From contig NZ_JQMJ01000004.1 of NCBI RefSeq assembly GCF_000744655.1, forward strand, positions 2,232,001 through 2,296,000: DNA of 64,000 bases, in the 5' to 3' direction. Of the stretch, positions 1-8,880 are shown piece by piece. Source of the DNA: Streptacidiphilus rugosus AM-16 (GTDB lineage: Bacteria; Actinomycetota; Actinomycetes; Streptomycetales; Streptomycetaceae). The notes below the pieces were generated by a model that was not told the origin of the DNA, ran no database searches, and worked only from the letters and a program-made list of their open reading frames with translations. Every line of letters begins with the position of its first letter. Within the stretch, counting starts at the first letter, position 1. The translations under genes were made by a program, and so were the position numbers.

Positions 1-493
1 CCGCCGTCGCCGCGAAGACGGCGATGCCGACGGAGGCGGCGACCAGCAGCGGGCTGTAGGAGACGGCTCCCTGGACCTGCAGCGCGGCCATGCCGATGTA
101 GTGCATCACGGCGACCCCGCATCCCGTCAGGATTCCTCCGACAAGCAGTGATCCCGTGCCCTTGGGTCGATATCCGACATAGAAGACACCGACGCCGACG
201 ACGAAGATCGCGAGGAGAAGACTGAATACCGTGATCGGTATGTTGTAGACGACCGTCGAGTCGGTCACCGTGAATCCGAGCATCGCAATGAAATGCATCG
301 TCCAGATTCCGCTACCGATCGCCGCCGCGGCGAGCAGCAGCCAGCCGCGCCGCTCCCCCGGCGGCAGCGCCAGCGCCCGCACCGTGCAGCGCAGCCCCAG
401 CGCCGCGCCGACGCAGGCGATCGCGTAGGCCACGAGGGGATTCACCACGCCGTAGGTGAAACCGTTGACATGCGCCATGGTGCTGGGATTCAT
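1..493 (-). CDS. MHYT-domain membrane sensor protein (3' end outside window)
   Basis: The reading frame enters from the left window edge and starts at ATG 493, with a GGGATG-like Shine-Dalgarno stretch just upstream; a second in-frame ATG lies at 478. The translation is hydrophobic and carries two copies of the MHYT signature, MHFIAMLGF (about residue 57) and MHYIGMAAL (about residue 115), each inside a predicted membrane helix. MHYT domains are thought to bind a metal and sense small diatomic gases or redox state, often as the sensory half of a signalling protein. Only about 164 residues are visible, so any C-terminal output domain is unknown. It lies downstream of the FHA-ABC gene on the same strand but is separated from it by an intrinsic terminator. 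Confidence 0.85.
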   Translation of the reverse strand, partial: MNPSTMAHVNGFTYGVVNPLVAYAIACVGAALGLRCTVRALALPPGERRGWLLLAAAAIGSGIWTMHFIAMLGFTVTDSTVVYNIPITVFSLLLAIFVVGVGVFYVGYRPKGTGSLLVGGILTGCGVAVMHYIGMAALQVQGAVSYSPLLVAASVGIAVFAATA

Positions 494-510
494 GTATTCA
501 TCCCGGAATC

Positions 511-562
511 AAAAAGGAGCGGGGGTCGGCCGAGACGATACCTCCCGGACGACCCCCGCTCC
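511..562 (-). terminator. Rho-independent terminator of the FHA-ABC gene
   Basis: Arms 516-528 and 550-562 form a perfect 13-bp inverted repeat (GGAGCGGGGGTCG and its complement) around a 21-nt loop. Read on the minus strand the stem is followed at once by five T (A511-A515 on the plus strand). It lies 75 nt after the stop codon of the FHA-ABC gene and just upstream of the MHYT gene start. Confidence 0.85.
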
Positions 563-636
563 AGTGGAACTGGAAAAGCAGGCTGACACTTCTTCAGGTG
601 TGCACGGTCAATTGGCGCGACCGTCGGCCGCCGGCC

Positions 637-3192
637 TCAGCGGCTGCGCATGACCTCCGGCTCGTGGCGGCGCAGCAGCCGCGCGATGAGGATGCTGCAG
701 ACCACGCCGAGCAGCACCAGCACACCGGCGTCGATGCCCCACTGCGCGACGGTGTGCGTCCACAGCGGGTCGTTGGCCGGCTTGCCGTCCGAGCCGAGAC
801 CCTGGATGCCCAGCAGGTTGATCGAGGCCGCCTGGGCCGCCACCGCCCAGCGGGACGGGACCAGCCAGGCGAGCTGCTCCAGACCGGGCTGACCGTGGAC
901 CGGGATCAGCGAACCGCAGAAGACGACCTGGATGATCGCGATCAGCACCAGCAGCGGCATGGTCTTCTCGGCCGTCTTGACCAGCGCGGAGACGACCAGA
1001 CCGAGCGTCATCGAGGTGATGCCGAGCAGCATCACGACCAGGACCAGCTCAGGCAGCGCCGAGCCGGAGACCAGCAGGCCGCCGCTCGGCAGCTTGCGCG
1101 GCAGCAGGCCGATCATCGCGACCATCACCGACTGCAGCGCGGTGATCGCGCCCAGCACGATGATCTTCGAGGCCACGTAGGCGGAGCGGGAGAGGCCGAC
1201 GGCGCGTTCGCGCTCGTAGATCACCCGTTCCTTGATCAGCTCTCGGACCGCGTTGGCCGCGCCGGTGAGGGAGGCGCTGACCGCGAGGAGCAGCAGGACG
1301 GTGGCCGCGTCGTGGTTCCCCGCCTGTGGTGGATCGGAGGGACCGAGGCCGAACTTGGCCGGGATCGCCGCGCTCATCGCCCCCATGATGAGCGGGAGCG
1401 CGAAGAGCAGCACGACGTAGCCGCGGTCGGCCGCGATGACCGAGACGTAGCGGCGTACCAGCGTGGACAGCTGCGAGCCCCAGCTCTGCTGCTTGGGCGG
1501 CTGCGTCTGGTGCTGCTGTATCTGCGCGGACTGGGCCTGTACCGCGTCGACGTCGGCCGCGTACATCTGGAAGTGGACCGAGCCGCGGAACCGGCCGCCC
1601 CAGTCGTGCTCGGCGTGGTTCTCGAAGGCCTGGAAGACGTCGGCCCAGGTCTCGCACTGGAAGAAGTGCAGGGCCTCCTTCGGCGGACCGAAGTACGCCA
1701 CCGAGCCGCCCGGGGCCATCACCAGCAGCCGGTCGCAGAGCGCGAGTTCGGCCACCGAGTGGGTGACGACCAGGACCGTGCGGCCCTCGTCGGCGAGGTC
1801 GCGCAGCATCTTCATGACGTCGCGGTCCATGCCCGGGTCCAGGCCGGAGGTGGGCTCGTCCAGGAAGATCAGCGACGGCTTGGTCAGCAGCTCCAGCGCG
1901 ACGGAGACGCGCTTGCGCTGTCCGCCGGAGAGGGCGGTGATCCGGTTGTCGGCGCGCTTCTCCAGGTGCAGCTCGACGAGCACCTCGTCGACCCGGCGCT
2001 CACGCTCGGCCGCCTCGGTGTCGCCGGGGAAGCGGAGCTCGGCCGCGTACTTGAGCGCGGTGCGGACCGTGAGCTGCGAGTGCAGGATGTCGTCCTGCGG
2101 GACCAGGCCGATGCGCTGGCGCAGCTCGGCGAACTGCTTGTAGAGGTTGCGGCCGTCGTAGAGGACGTCGCCGCGGTCGGCCGGGCGGTAACCGGTCAGG
2201 GCGCGCAGCAGGGTGGACTTGCCGGAGCCGGAGGGGCCGATCACCCCGATGAGCGACTTCTCGGGAACCGCGAAGCTGACGTCGTTGAGCAGGATCTTCT
2301 TCTGGCCCTTGTGCTCGACCTCGACGGTGAGGTGGCGGGCGGAGAAGGAGACCTCACCGGTGTCGACGAACTCCTCGAGCCGGTCGCCGACCAGCCGGAA
2401 GGTGGAGTGGCCGACGCCGACGATGTCCTGTGCGGTCAGCACCTGACGGGAGATCGGCTGGCCGTTGAGGTACGTGCCGTTGTGGCTCTCGAGGTCGACG
2501 ATCTCGTAGCGGCCGTCCTGCATCTGCCGCAGCTCGGCGTGGTGACGCGAGACGGAGAGGTCGGTGACGACCAGGTCGTTGTCCAGCCCACGGCCGATGC
2601 GGATGGTCTTCAGACCGGCCGTCAGGTTGCGCACCATGGTGGGGTTGCGGGAGCCGTAGACCGGCTCGGGGGCGGCCTGCCCGCCGGGAGCCGGGTAGCC
2701 GCCGCCCGCGCTGTAGCCGCCCTGCTGACCGCCGCCCTGGTAGGCGGCCGCCTGGCCGCCCTGGTAGCCGCCCTGCTGCGCGGGGATCCCCGCGCCCGCG
2801 TCCTGGCCCGGCTGGAAGCGGGCCGTCTGCACGTCCGCCCAGCCCGCGCCGCCCTGGTCCGGCTGCGCCGCCGGGACCGCGCTGGGCACACCGGTGAAGC
2901 TCAGCCTGGGACCTGACTCCGCGTTACCCAGCGAGACCTGCGTGCCGTCGCCCAGGTAGACCTGGGTGGTGCGCTGGCCGCCCGCGTAGGTGCCGTTGGT
3001 GCTGCCCAGGTCCTGGAGCAGCCAGGCGTTGCCGGCGTAGGAGATGGTGGCGTGCTGCCACGAGACACGCGCGTCGTTGATCGCAAAATCCGACTGCGGG
3101 TTGCGTCCGATGCTGTAACTGCGGCCCGAATCCAGGGTCGCTCGCTGTCCATTGAGTTCAAGTACCAATTGCGGCACTGTTGCCTGCCCCAC
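637..3192 (-). CDS. FHA-domain ABC transporter, ATP-binding and permease fusion (Rv1747-like)
   Basis: 851 residues, GTG start at 3192 with GGGGGA six bases upstream. Domain order: FHA 1 (about 10-95, RVSWQH and GSTNGTY), a Gly/Gln/Ala-rich linker (about 120-180), FHA 2 (about 190-270, SVSRHH and SHNGTYLNG), an ABC ATPase (about 285-520) with Walker A GPSGSGKST at 319-327, signature LSGGQRKRVS and Walker B LIFLDEPTSGLDP, then an ABC-2 type permease with about six membrane helices to the C-terminus. This is the architecture of Mycobacterium tuberculosis Rv1747, an exporter controlled by Ser/Thr kinase PknF through its FHA domains, which bind phosphothreonine. A comparable kinase-controlled export function is inferred; no kinase gene lies in the window. 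Transcription appears to stop at the hairpin at 511-562. Confidence 0.95.
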   Translation of the reverse strand: MGQATVPQLVLELNGQRATLDSGRSYSIGRNPQSDFAINDARVSWQHATISYAGNAWLLQDLGSTNGTYAGGQRTTQVYLGDGTQVSLGNAESGPRLSFTGVPSAVPAAQPDQGGAGWADVQTARFQPGQDAGAGIPAQQGGYQGGQAAAYQGGGQQGGYSAGGGYPAPGGQAAPEPVYGSRNPTMVRNLTAGLKTIRIGRGLDNDLVVTDLSVSRHHAELRQMQDGRYEIVDLESHNGTYLNGQPISRQVLTAQDIVGVGHSTFRLVGDRLEEFVDTGEVSFSARHLTVEVEHKGQKKILLNDVSFAVPEKSLIGVIGPSGSGKSTLLRALTGYRPADRGDVLYDGRNLYKQFAELRQRIGLVPQDDILHSQLTVRTALKYAAELRFPGDTEAAERERRVDEVLVELHLEKRADNRITALSGGQRKRVSVALELLTKPSLIFLDEPTSGLDPGMDRDVMKMLRDLADEGRTVLVVTHSVAELALCDRLLVMAPGGSVAYFGPPKEALHFFQCETWADVFQAFENHAEHDWGGRFRGSVHFQMYAADVDAVQAQSAQIQQHQTQPPKQQSWGSQLSTLVRRYVSVIAADRGYVVLLFALPLIMGAMSAAIPAKFGLGPSDPPQAGNHDAATVLLLLAVSASLTGAANAVRELIKERVIYERERAVGLSRSAYVASKIIVLGAITALQSVMVAMIGLLPRKLPSGGLLVSGSALPELVLVVMLLGITSMTLGLVVSALVKTAEKTMPLLVLIAIIQVVFCGSLIPVHGQPGLEQLAWLVPSRWAVAAQAASINLLGIQGLGSDGKPANDPLWTHTVAQWGIDAGVLVLLGVVCSILIARLLRRHEPEVMRSR

Positions 3193-3392
3193 GATGTAGT
3201 CCCCCGAGTGCGCCCCGCGCTTGTCAGGGGGCAGTGTAGGGATGCCGAACGCCTGGGGGAATCATTCCAGCTCGGTCACCGTATGCAGAACCGGAACCTC
3301 CACCATGACGCCGGACCGTGACACTGTGGCAACCTGACGCCTGGGGGCGGACGTTGCGGTCGTTCGCATGTGTCGGTCTGGAAGGTGGGGCG

Positions 3393-5132
3393 ATGACGGT
3401 GTACCAGAACGGGCTACCGGCGGACGGACGAACGGGCGGCGGCGCGGATGCCGCGTCGATGCTGCGGGGCGTCATCTTCTCGGTCACGGCCGTGGCTTCG
3501 GCCTTCGGGGCGATGGGCGTGGTGGGCGCTCTCGGGGTGCATCTGCTCGGCCTGGACAAGTACGCGAGCCTCGGCCCGCTGACGGCCGCGCTGGTCGCGA
3601 TGGCGGTCGGCGGAAAGGTCAGCCCGACAGGTGACGTGTCGGTCTTCGGAATTGACGCGGCGGCGGCCCAGGGGTCGATCGGGATCATGCCGCTGGGCCT
3701 GACGGTCGTCGGGGCGGTCGTGCTGGGCTGGCTGTTCACCGTGCAGCTGCGGCGGGTCGCCGTGCTGACGGTCGCGGACCTGATGGCGCGCGCCGCGGGA
3801 GCGGTGGTGGCGTTCCTGGTGCTGCTGGCCGTGATCGGCTGGGCCGGGAGCGGCTCGGTCGCGGTCAACGTGAGCTCACTGACGGGAGGCGGCTCCTCGG
3901 GCTCCGGTTCCGGCGGCTCGGGCGACGACCCGCTGGGCGGCCTTGGCAACCTGATCGGCGGGGCGCTCGGGGACAACACCAAGCCCACCGTCGGCTTCAC
4001 GACCGACCTCGCGCCCACGCTGGGGATGGGGCTGCTCTGGGTCGTGCTCGTCCTCGCCTTCGCCTACCTGGCGGCGCGCCGCGCCCCGCTCCCCGCCGCC
4101 TGGCGCGGGCTCGCGCGGACCGTGCGCCCGGTCGCCTCGGCGATCACCACCGTCTACGTCGGCGCGGTCACGGTGGGCGCGCTGGCGGGCGCGGTGGTCG
4201 GCCTGACCGGCAACGGCGGCGCGAAGACCATCGGCGGTGCCCTGCTGGGCGCGCCCAACGGCGTGTTCCTGGCCGTCCCGCTCGGCATGGGCGTCAGCAT
4301 GGACGGCAAGGCGTCGGGGCCCCTGGCGCACTTCCTGCCCGCCCCGATCGACACCTTCCTGGCGGGAGGCCAGGGCAAGACGATCACCGTTTCCTCGCTG
4401 GCCTCGCTGGACGGCCGGGTCTGGCTGCTGCCGGTCGCGGTGGTGCTGATGCTGATCGCGGTCGGCGTCCTGGCGGCGGTCCGGACCCCGCGACCGGCCG
4501 CCGGTACCGAGTCCGCCGCGCAGGAGTTGGGCGGCGCGGGCGTCCGGCTGGGCGTGGCCCTGCTGGTGGTGACGCCGATGCTGCTCGCGCTCGCGGACGT
4601 GAAGGTCGACGCGAACCTGTCCGTGTTCGGCTTCGACGCGGTCGGCGCGGGGCTGAGCGTGACCGGCAACGTGCTGCTGGCGCTGGTGCTCGGACTGGTC
4701 GAGGGTGTGGTCTTCGGAGCGGTGGGCGCGGCGCTGGTGCGGGCCTTCGCGGGCGCGAAGCGCGTCTCCCTGGCGAAGGCCGACGGCACCGGCGTGCAAG
4801 CGCCGGCCGTGCCGCCCGGCGCACCGTCCGGCGCGCCTTCCGGCATGCCGCCGTCCGGGCCGGCCGTCGCGCCCCCGGCCGGGTCGCAGGCGGGCGGGGT
4901 CTACGGCGGCCTGCCCGCCACCCCGCCGCAGCGCTCCGGCCCGCCGCCCGCGCACAACCCCTACGCCGCGCCGCCCGTCCCGCCACCCGCCGCTCCCCCG
5001 GCGCCGCAGCCGGTCGCGCCGCCCGCCCCCGACCCGTACGGAGGGCTCCCGCAGTCGCCCCAAGCGCCGCAGCCCCCGTATCCCGGCGGTCCGCGCCCGC
5101 AGGACCCACCCGGCGGCAACCCGTACCGGTAA
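3393..5132 (+). CDS. Streptophobe-family integral membrane protein with proline-rich tail
   Basis: 579 residues from ATG 3393, preceded by GGAAGGTGGGG; an upstream in-frame start at 3318 lacks a ribosome binding site. About ten hydrophobic helices fill residues 15-470; a Gly/Ser-rich loop (about 160-185) interrupts them, and the last 110 residues are Pro/Ala/Gly-rich and probably cytoplasmic. Two internal segments resemble each other (GDVSVFGIDA near residue 80 and NLSVFGFDA near 410), suggesting a duplicated half. I recognise the N-terminal part as the streptomycete 'streptophobe' family, whose function is not established. It is divergent from the FHA-ABC gene with a 200-bp shared upstream region. 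Confidence 0.75.
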   Translation: MTVYQNGLPADGRTGGGADAASMLRGVIFSVTAVASAFGAMGVVGALGVHLLGLDKYASLGPLTAALVAMAVGGKVSPTGDVSVFGIDAAAAQGSIGIMPLGLTVVGAVVLGWLFTVQLRRVAVLTVADLMARAAGAVVAFLVLLAVIGWAGSGSVAVNVSSLTGGGSSGSGSGGSGDDPLGGLGNLIGGALGDNTKPTVGFTTDLAPTLGMGLLWVVLVLAFAYLAARRAPLPAAWRGLARTVRPVASAITTVYVGAVTVGALAGAVVGLTGNGGAKTIGGALLGAPNGVFLAVPLGMGVSMDGKASGPLAHFLPAPIDTFLAGGQGKTITVSSLASLDGRVWLLPVAVVLMLIAVGVLAAVRTPRPAAGTESAAQELGGAGVRLGVALLVVTPMLLALADVKVDANLSVFGFDAVGAGLSVTGNVLLALVLGLVEGVVFGAVGAALVRAFAGAKRVSLAKADGTGVQAPAVPPGAPSGAPSGMPPSGPAVAPPAGSQAGGVYGGLPATPPQRSGPPPAHNPYAAPPVPPPAAPPAPQPVAPPAPDPYGGLPQSPQAPQPPYPGGPRPQDPPGGNPYR

Positions 5133-5189
5133 CGGTGCGAAGGGCGCGCGCGACGGGGCAACCGAGCCGACCGAACTACCCTGGAGCGC

Positions 5190-6632
5190 GTGCCTCGTCG
5201 ACTGCTGAGCGTCCGGACCGCCGGGACCGCCCGGATCAACACCGAGCTGGCCGCGCTCCGCGCCCGGCTGGGGATCGCCGAGGGCTGGTCGCCGACGGTC
5301 CTCGCCGAGGTCGAGACGGTCTCCGCCGCGCCGGTGCTGCCCGCCCACGACGCGACCGACCTGCCGCTGTTCACGATCGATCCGCCCGAGTCGCGCGACC
5401 TCGACCAGGCCATGCACCTGGAGCGGCTGCCGGGCGGCGGCTTCCGGGTCCACTACGCGATCGCGGACGTCACCGCGTTCGTGCGGCCGGGCGGGGCGAT
5501 CGACACCGAGGCGCGGCGGCGCGTGCAGACGCTCTACTTCCCCGACCGTCGGATCCCGCTGCACCCGCCGCAGCTCTCCGAGGGCGCGGCCAGCCTGCTC
5601 CCCGGCCAGGACGCGCCGGCGCTGCTCTGGCAGTTCGACCTGGACGCGGAGGGCGAGCTGCGCGAGACCCGGCTGCGCCGCGCCCTGGTCCGCAGCCGCA
5701 CGAAGCTGAACTACGCCGAGGTGCAGAAGGCCGTCGACACCGGCACGGCCGAGCCCGCCCTGGCCCTGCTCGGCGTCATCGGGCCGCTCAGGGAGGAGCG
5801 CGAGCGAGCCCGGGGCGGCATCAGCCTGCCAATCCCCGAGCAGGAGGTCGAGGAGATCCCCGGCGACGGCTACACCCTCGGCTACCGCGCCCCGCTGCCC
5901 GCCGACGGCTGGAACGCGCAGATCTCGCTGCTGACGGGCATGGCCGCGGCCCGGCTGATGCTGGACGGCGGCGTCGGCGTGCTGCGCACCCTGCCGGGCG
6001 CACCGCCGACGGCCTTCGAGAGGCTGCACCGCGTCGCGCTGGCGCTGCGCGTGGACTGGCCGATGGACCTCCCCTACCCGCAGCTGATCCGCTCCCTCGA
6101 CCCGAGCCGCCCGGCGCACGCGGCCTTCCTCAACGAGTGCACGGGCCTGCTGCGCGGCGCCGGCTACACCGCCTTCGACGGTCCCCTCCCGGCCGACCCC
6201 GGCCACGCGGCCGTCGCCGCCCCGTACACCCACTGCACGGCGCCGCTGCGGCGGCTGGTCGACCGCTTCTCCGGCGAGGTCTGCGTGGCCCTGGCGAACG
6301 GCGTGGAGGTGCCGGACTGGGCCCGGTCCGCGCTGCCGTCACTGAGCCCGCTGATGGAGTCCGGCGACCGCCGCGCCCACGAGGTGGAGCGCGCCTGCGT
6401 CGACCTGGTCGAGGCGGCCCTGCTGACCGGCCGCGAGGGCGAGCTCTTCGACGGCATCGTCATCGACGTGGACGAACGCCGCCCCGGCCGCGGCACCGTC
6501 CAACTCCGCGACCCCGCGGTCCGCGCCCCCCTGACCAACGGCGGCGGCCCGCTCCCGCTGGGCGAGACCGTCCGGGTGCGGCTGACCTCGGTGGACCTGT
6601 CCCAGCCCGCGGTCCGCTTCGCCACGGCGTGA
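5190..6632 (+). CDS. RNB-domain ribonuclease (RNase II/R family)
   Basis: 480 residues from GTG 5190 with CTGGAG just upstream. The RNB catalytic centre is clear: FTIDPPESRDLDQAMHLE holds the clustered aspartates that bind Mg2+ for processive 3'-5' hydrolysis of single-stranded RNA. It continues through HYAIADVTAFV, the YFPDRRIPLHP region and the C-terminal THCTAPLRRLVDRF block, which packs against the RNA channel. The protein lacks the N-terminal cold-shock domains and C-terminal S1 domain of E. coli RNase R, so it is the short actinobacterial form. Role in RNA turnover is inferred. It is followed 45 nt later by rnpB on the same strand. Confidence 0.92.
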   Translation: MPRRLLSVRTAGTARINTELAALRARLGIAEGWSPTVLAEVETVSAAPVLPAHDATDLPLFTIDPPESRDLDQAMHLERLPGGGFRVHYAIADVTAFVRPGGAIDTEARRRVQTLYFPDRRIPLHPPQLSEGAASLLPGQDAPALLWQFDLDAEGELRETRLRRALVRSRTKLNYAEVQKAVDTGTAEPALALLGVIGPLREERERARGGISLPIPEQEVEEIPGDGYTLGYRAPLPADGWNAQISLLTGMAAARLMLDGGVGVLRTLPGAPPTAFERLHRVALALRVDWPMDLPYPQLIRSLDPSRPAHAAFLNECTGLLRGAGYTAFDGPLPADPGHAAVAAPYTHCTAPLRRLVDRFSGEVCVALANGVEVPDWARSALPSLSPLMESGDRRAHEVERACVDLVEAALLTGREGELFDGIVIDVDERRPGRGTVQLRDPAVRAPLTNGGGPLPLGETVRVRLTSVDLSQPAVRFATA

Positions 6633-6676
6633 GCCGCGACAGGACGGCGTCGGGTTGCCGCTACCATGGTCACCAC

Positions 6677-7086
6677 GGCGGACGAGCCGGCCGGGCGGTC
6701 GCGTCGGGTCCCTAGCGGGGCCCGCCGAGGAACGTCCGGGCTCCACAGGGCAGGGTGGTGGCTAACGGCCACCCGGGGTGACCCGCGGGACAGTGCCACA
6801 GAAAACAGACCGCCCGACGCTTCGGCGTCGGGTAAGGGTGAAACGGTGGTGTAAGAGACCACCAGCGTCCAGGGTGACCTGGACGGCTCGGTAAACCCCA
6901 CCTGGAGCAAGGTCAAGATGGGCGTCCTCGGACGCCCTGCGCTGACGCCTGAGGGCTGCCCGCCCGAGTCAGCGGGTAGACCGCTTGAGGCGGCCGGCAA
7001 CGGTCGCCCTAGATGGATGACCGCCTCCGCGCGGGCCGCAAGGCCCCCGCGAGACAGAACCCGGCGTACAGGCCGACTCGTCCGCC
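6677..7086 (+). ncRNA. rnpB: RNase P RNA, bacterial class A
   Basis: About 410 nt. The 5' end GGCGGACGAGCCGGCC pairs with the 3' end GGCCGACTCGTCCGCC to form helix P1. Universally conserved blocks are present in order: GAGGAACGTCCGGGCTCC (6727-6744), ACAGAAAACAGACCGCC (about 6799), GGTAAACCCCAC (about 6890), AGATGGATGACCGCC (about 7011) and ACAGAACCCGGCGTACAGGCC-type sequence closing the catalytic core. It is the catalytic RNA that removes the 5' leader of pre-tRNAs. Ends are set by the P1 pairing and may be off by a few bases. Confidence 0.97.
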
Positions 7087-7188
7087 CTTTGGGCCGTTGA
7101 ACTGCGCGTTTGCAGCGCGCACAGTCGCCCCGCGAGTGTGCGCCGAAGGTGCACGGGTGCGGACCCTTGAATCGCCCCCAGGGCGCGT

Positions 7189-7219
7189 CAAGCCGTCGCC
7201 CGGGAGGTCCACCGGCTTG
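7189..7219 (+). other. Weak inverted repeat downstream of rnpB
   Basis: CAAGCCG at 7189-7195 pairs with CGGCTTG at 7213-7219 around a 17-nt loop. There is no T-run, so it is at best a weak terminator-like structure between rnpB and the next gene. The rest of 7087-7265 shows nothing recognisable. Confidence 0.3.
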
Positions 7220-7265
7220 CCATGAGGGGCGCAGGGCGTTCTCAGGCGTGTCCGGAGGGTCGACG

Positions 7266-7841
7266 ATGGCGTTCAAGACCGGAGCCGACTTCGGATTGGC
7301 CGGCCGGGACGAGTGGACCTATACGCCGGCTGTCGGCGTGGGACCGCTCCGGTTCGGTATGACCGTCCACGAAGTGGTCGGGGCGGCTGACGTTCTTGGC
7401 CAGGCGAGGGTGAGCGACAGCGTCCGGCACCACGCGATCTTCTCGTCGACTTGGAAGGTCGAAGTCCACCGACGCGGGGCGGCTCCCTCTCCACCTGCCG
7501 TCACGGCCTATGTGAGCCAAGCCGTGGGGCTGTTCTGCATCGCTGCCAACGCCGCGTACGGTCCCCAGGTCGCTCACGACGGACTCCTGCTGGTCGGGAG
7601 AGATCTGTCGGAACTGGAGAGCGAGGCCATCGCACACGCCGAGGCAGTGGACGCTCGCCTTCGCTACACGCCCGAGGGCTACGCGGGACCGGACGATCCC
7701 GGGGTCGTCGTACGTGGGCAACTGGTCGGGCAGGTCCTACGATCGCGACCGCTGTTCATGGTGATCCGGGACGGTGCGAACACCGAATGGGACTCAGTGC
7801 CCTCCGAGGAGTACCACCAGGACGGTCCGTTCACGACCTGA
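7266..7841 (+). CDS. Hypothetical protein in post-rnpB insert
   Basis: 191 residues from ATG 7266 with CCGGAGGG seven bases upstream. I do not recognise the family. The protein looks soluble, with no signal peptide or membrane helix; it is moderately charged and contains the segments GVGPLRFGMTVHEV near residue 25 and LRYTPEGYAGPDDPGVVVRGQLVGQV near 140. Codon use is less extreme in GC than the surrounding genes, suggesting recent acquisition. It is the first of three same-strand genes (7266-9534) inserted between rnpB and a metallo-hydrolase gene; the following gene starts about 28 bp later. Possible roles such as an immunity or toxin-associated protein are speculation only. Confidence 0.7.
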   Translation: MAFKTGADFGLAGRDEWTYTPAVGVGPLRFGMTVHEVVGAADVLGQARVSDSVRHHAIFSSTWKVEVHRRGAAPSPPAVTAYVSQAVGLFCIAANAAYGPQVAHDGLLLVGRDLSELESEAIAHAEAVDARLRYTPEGYAGPDDPGVVVRGQLVGQVLRSRPLFMVIRDGANTEWDSVPSEEYHQDGPFTT

Positions 7842-7869
7842 CGTGGTGTCTGCCGGTGGGCACTCCGTG

Positions 7870-8844
7870 ATGATGACCGCCGAAGGCGACAAGTGGCTCC
7901 AGGCTCCTGGCCGGCTTGATCACGGAGGCTCGGGCGGCTTCAATCGGCGCGTGACCGAGAGCTATGTCGACCTCGGGGCCGTGACGGCTCCCTCAGGAGT
8001 CCTCGTGCTGGGCATGGCGGCCTGGATCGATTTCTGGCCCGAGACCGGCCGGCAACTGTCCGAGCGCGCGTTCGCTGCCGTGGCCTCGGGTGGTGCCCAT
8101 CTCTACGAGCCTGTCGACGGACGGCCCCGCCCGTGGAGCGGCGAGGCGATCGTCGTGCAGGCCGCAGCGCACCGACCGCTTCCGGTACGAGCGCTGACCT
8201 CACCCTCGCCGTTCGACGGGGGACCGACGATCTCGGTCCTCGAGGTCGACCTGGGTCTGCCGTGGCCCGAGGATCGCGGCGCCGGACCGCTGGCGCTTGG
8301 CGACCTGCCAGTGGACCGGTGCGGGATGGTGCTCGGTGACGCGCAGGCTCTGGACGGCTTCTCAGGTCTGGACGGAGAGTCCCTCGACGGCCTGGCCGAC
8401 GTCACCTACTGGGGCAAGTACGAGGGCGATGTTCACGCCGAGTTCGGCGGTGAACGCGTCCCTCAGCACCACAGTGGATACGGTCCGCGCGGGTGGCTGG
8501 ACCTGCCACTCACCGAGGCGGAGGCGCTCGCGGAGAGGCTCCAAGGGTGGATTCGCGACGGCCCGGGGAAAGGGCTCATGGTCGCGGTCGACGCGCACAC
8601 CGACTACCACCGGTTGAACCGGGCGGGCTGGAACCACGCCCTGCTGGCCGGTGTCGCGGAGGTCGGCGGCTGTCCGGTGCTCGGTATCGGCTGGGACCCC
8701 GGCGACCACTCCATCCGCCACCACGGTGAGCGTGCCTATGGACAGGTCTACCCAGCCACCCTCGAATCCCTCGCCGACACGACCGTTCTTCGATGGACCG
8801 TCCCGCCCTACTCGCCCGGGCCGGAGGACAGTCCGGCGAGTTGA
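7870..8844 (+). CDS. Hypothetical protein, second gene of post-rnpB insert
   Basis: 324 residues if ATG 7870 is used (GGTGGG about nine bases upstream); the frame is open further upstream, so GTG 7843 or 7846 is possible, though without a ribosome binding site. No family recognised. The protein is soluble, rich in Gly, Asp and Trp, with two aspartate/histidine-rich stretches near the C-terminus (MVAVDAHTDYHRLNRAGWN and LGIGWDPGDHSIRHHGER) that could bind metal, but no catalytic signature is certain. Shares the lower GC character of its neighbours and is probably cotranscribed with them. Confidence 0.65.
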   Translation: MMTAEGDKWLQAPGRLDHGGSGGFNRRVTESYVDLGAVTAPSGVLVLGMAAWIDFWPETGRQLSERAFAAVASGGAHLYEPVDGRPRPWSGEAIVVQAAAHRPLPVRALTSPSPFDGGPTISVLEVDLGLPWPEDRGAGPLALGDLPVDRCGMVLGDAQALDGFSGLDGESLDGLADVTYWGKYEGDVHAEFGGERVPQHHSGYGPRGWLDLPLTEAEALAERLQGWIRDGPGKGLMVAVDAHTDYHRLNRAGWNHALLAGVAEVGGCPVLGIGWDPGDHSIRHHGERAYGQVYPATLESLADTTVLRWTVPPYSPGPEDSPAS

Positions 8845-8880
8845 CCCCGCCTCACCCGCACCATCGAAGGAGTACGTCCG

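Noticed and set aside
598-2916. 772-codon open frame on the plus strand opposite the FHA-ABC gene
   Set aside because: It is the GC-rich antisense shadow of a well-supported gene; the translation is Arg/Gln/Asp-rich without domains.
3876-6233. 785-codon minus-strand open frame across streptophobe and RNB genes
   Set aside because: Spans two unrelated real genes and their gap, low-complexity composition, no ribosome binding site.
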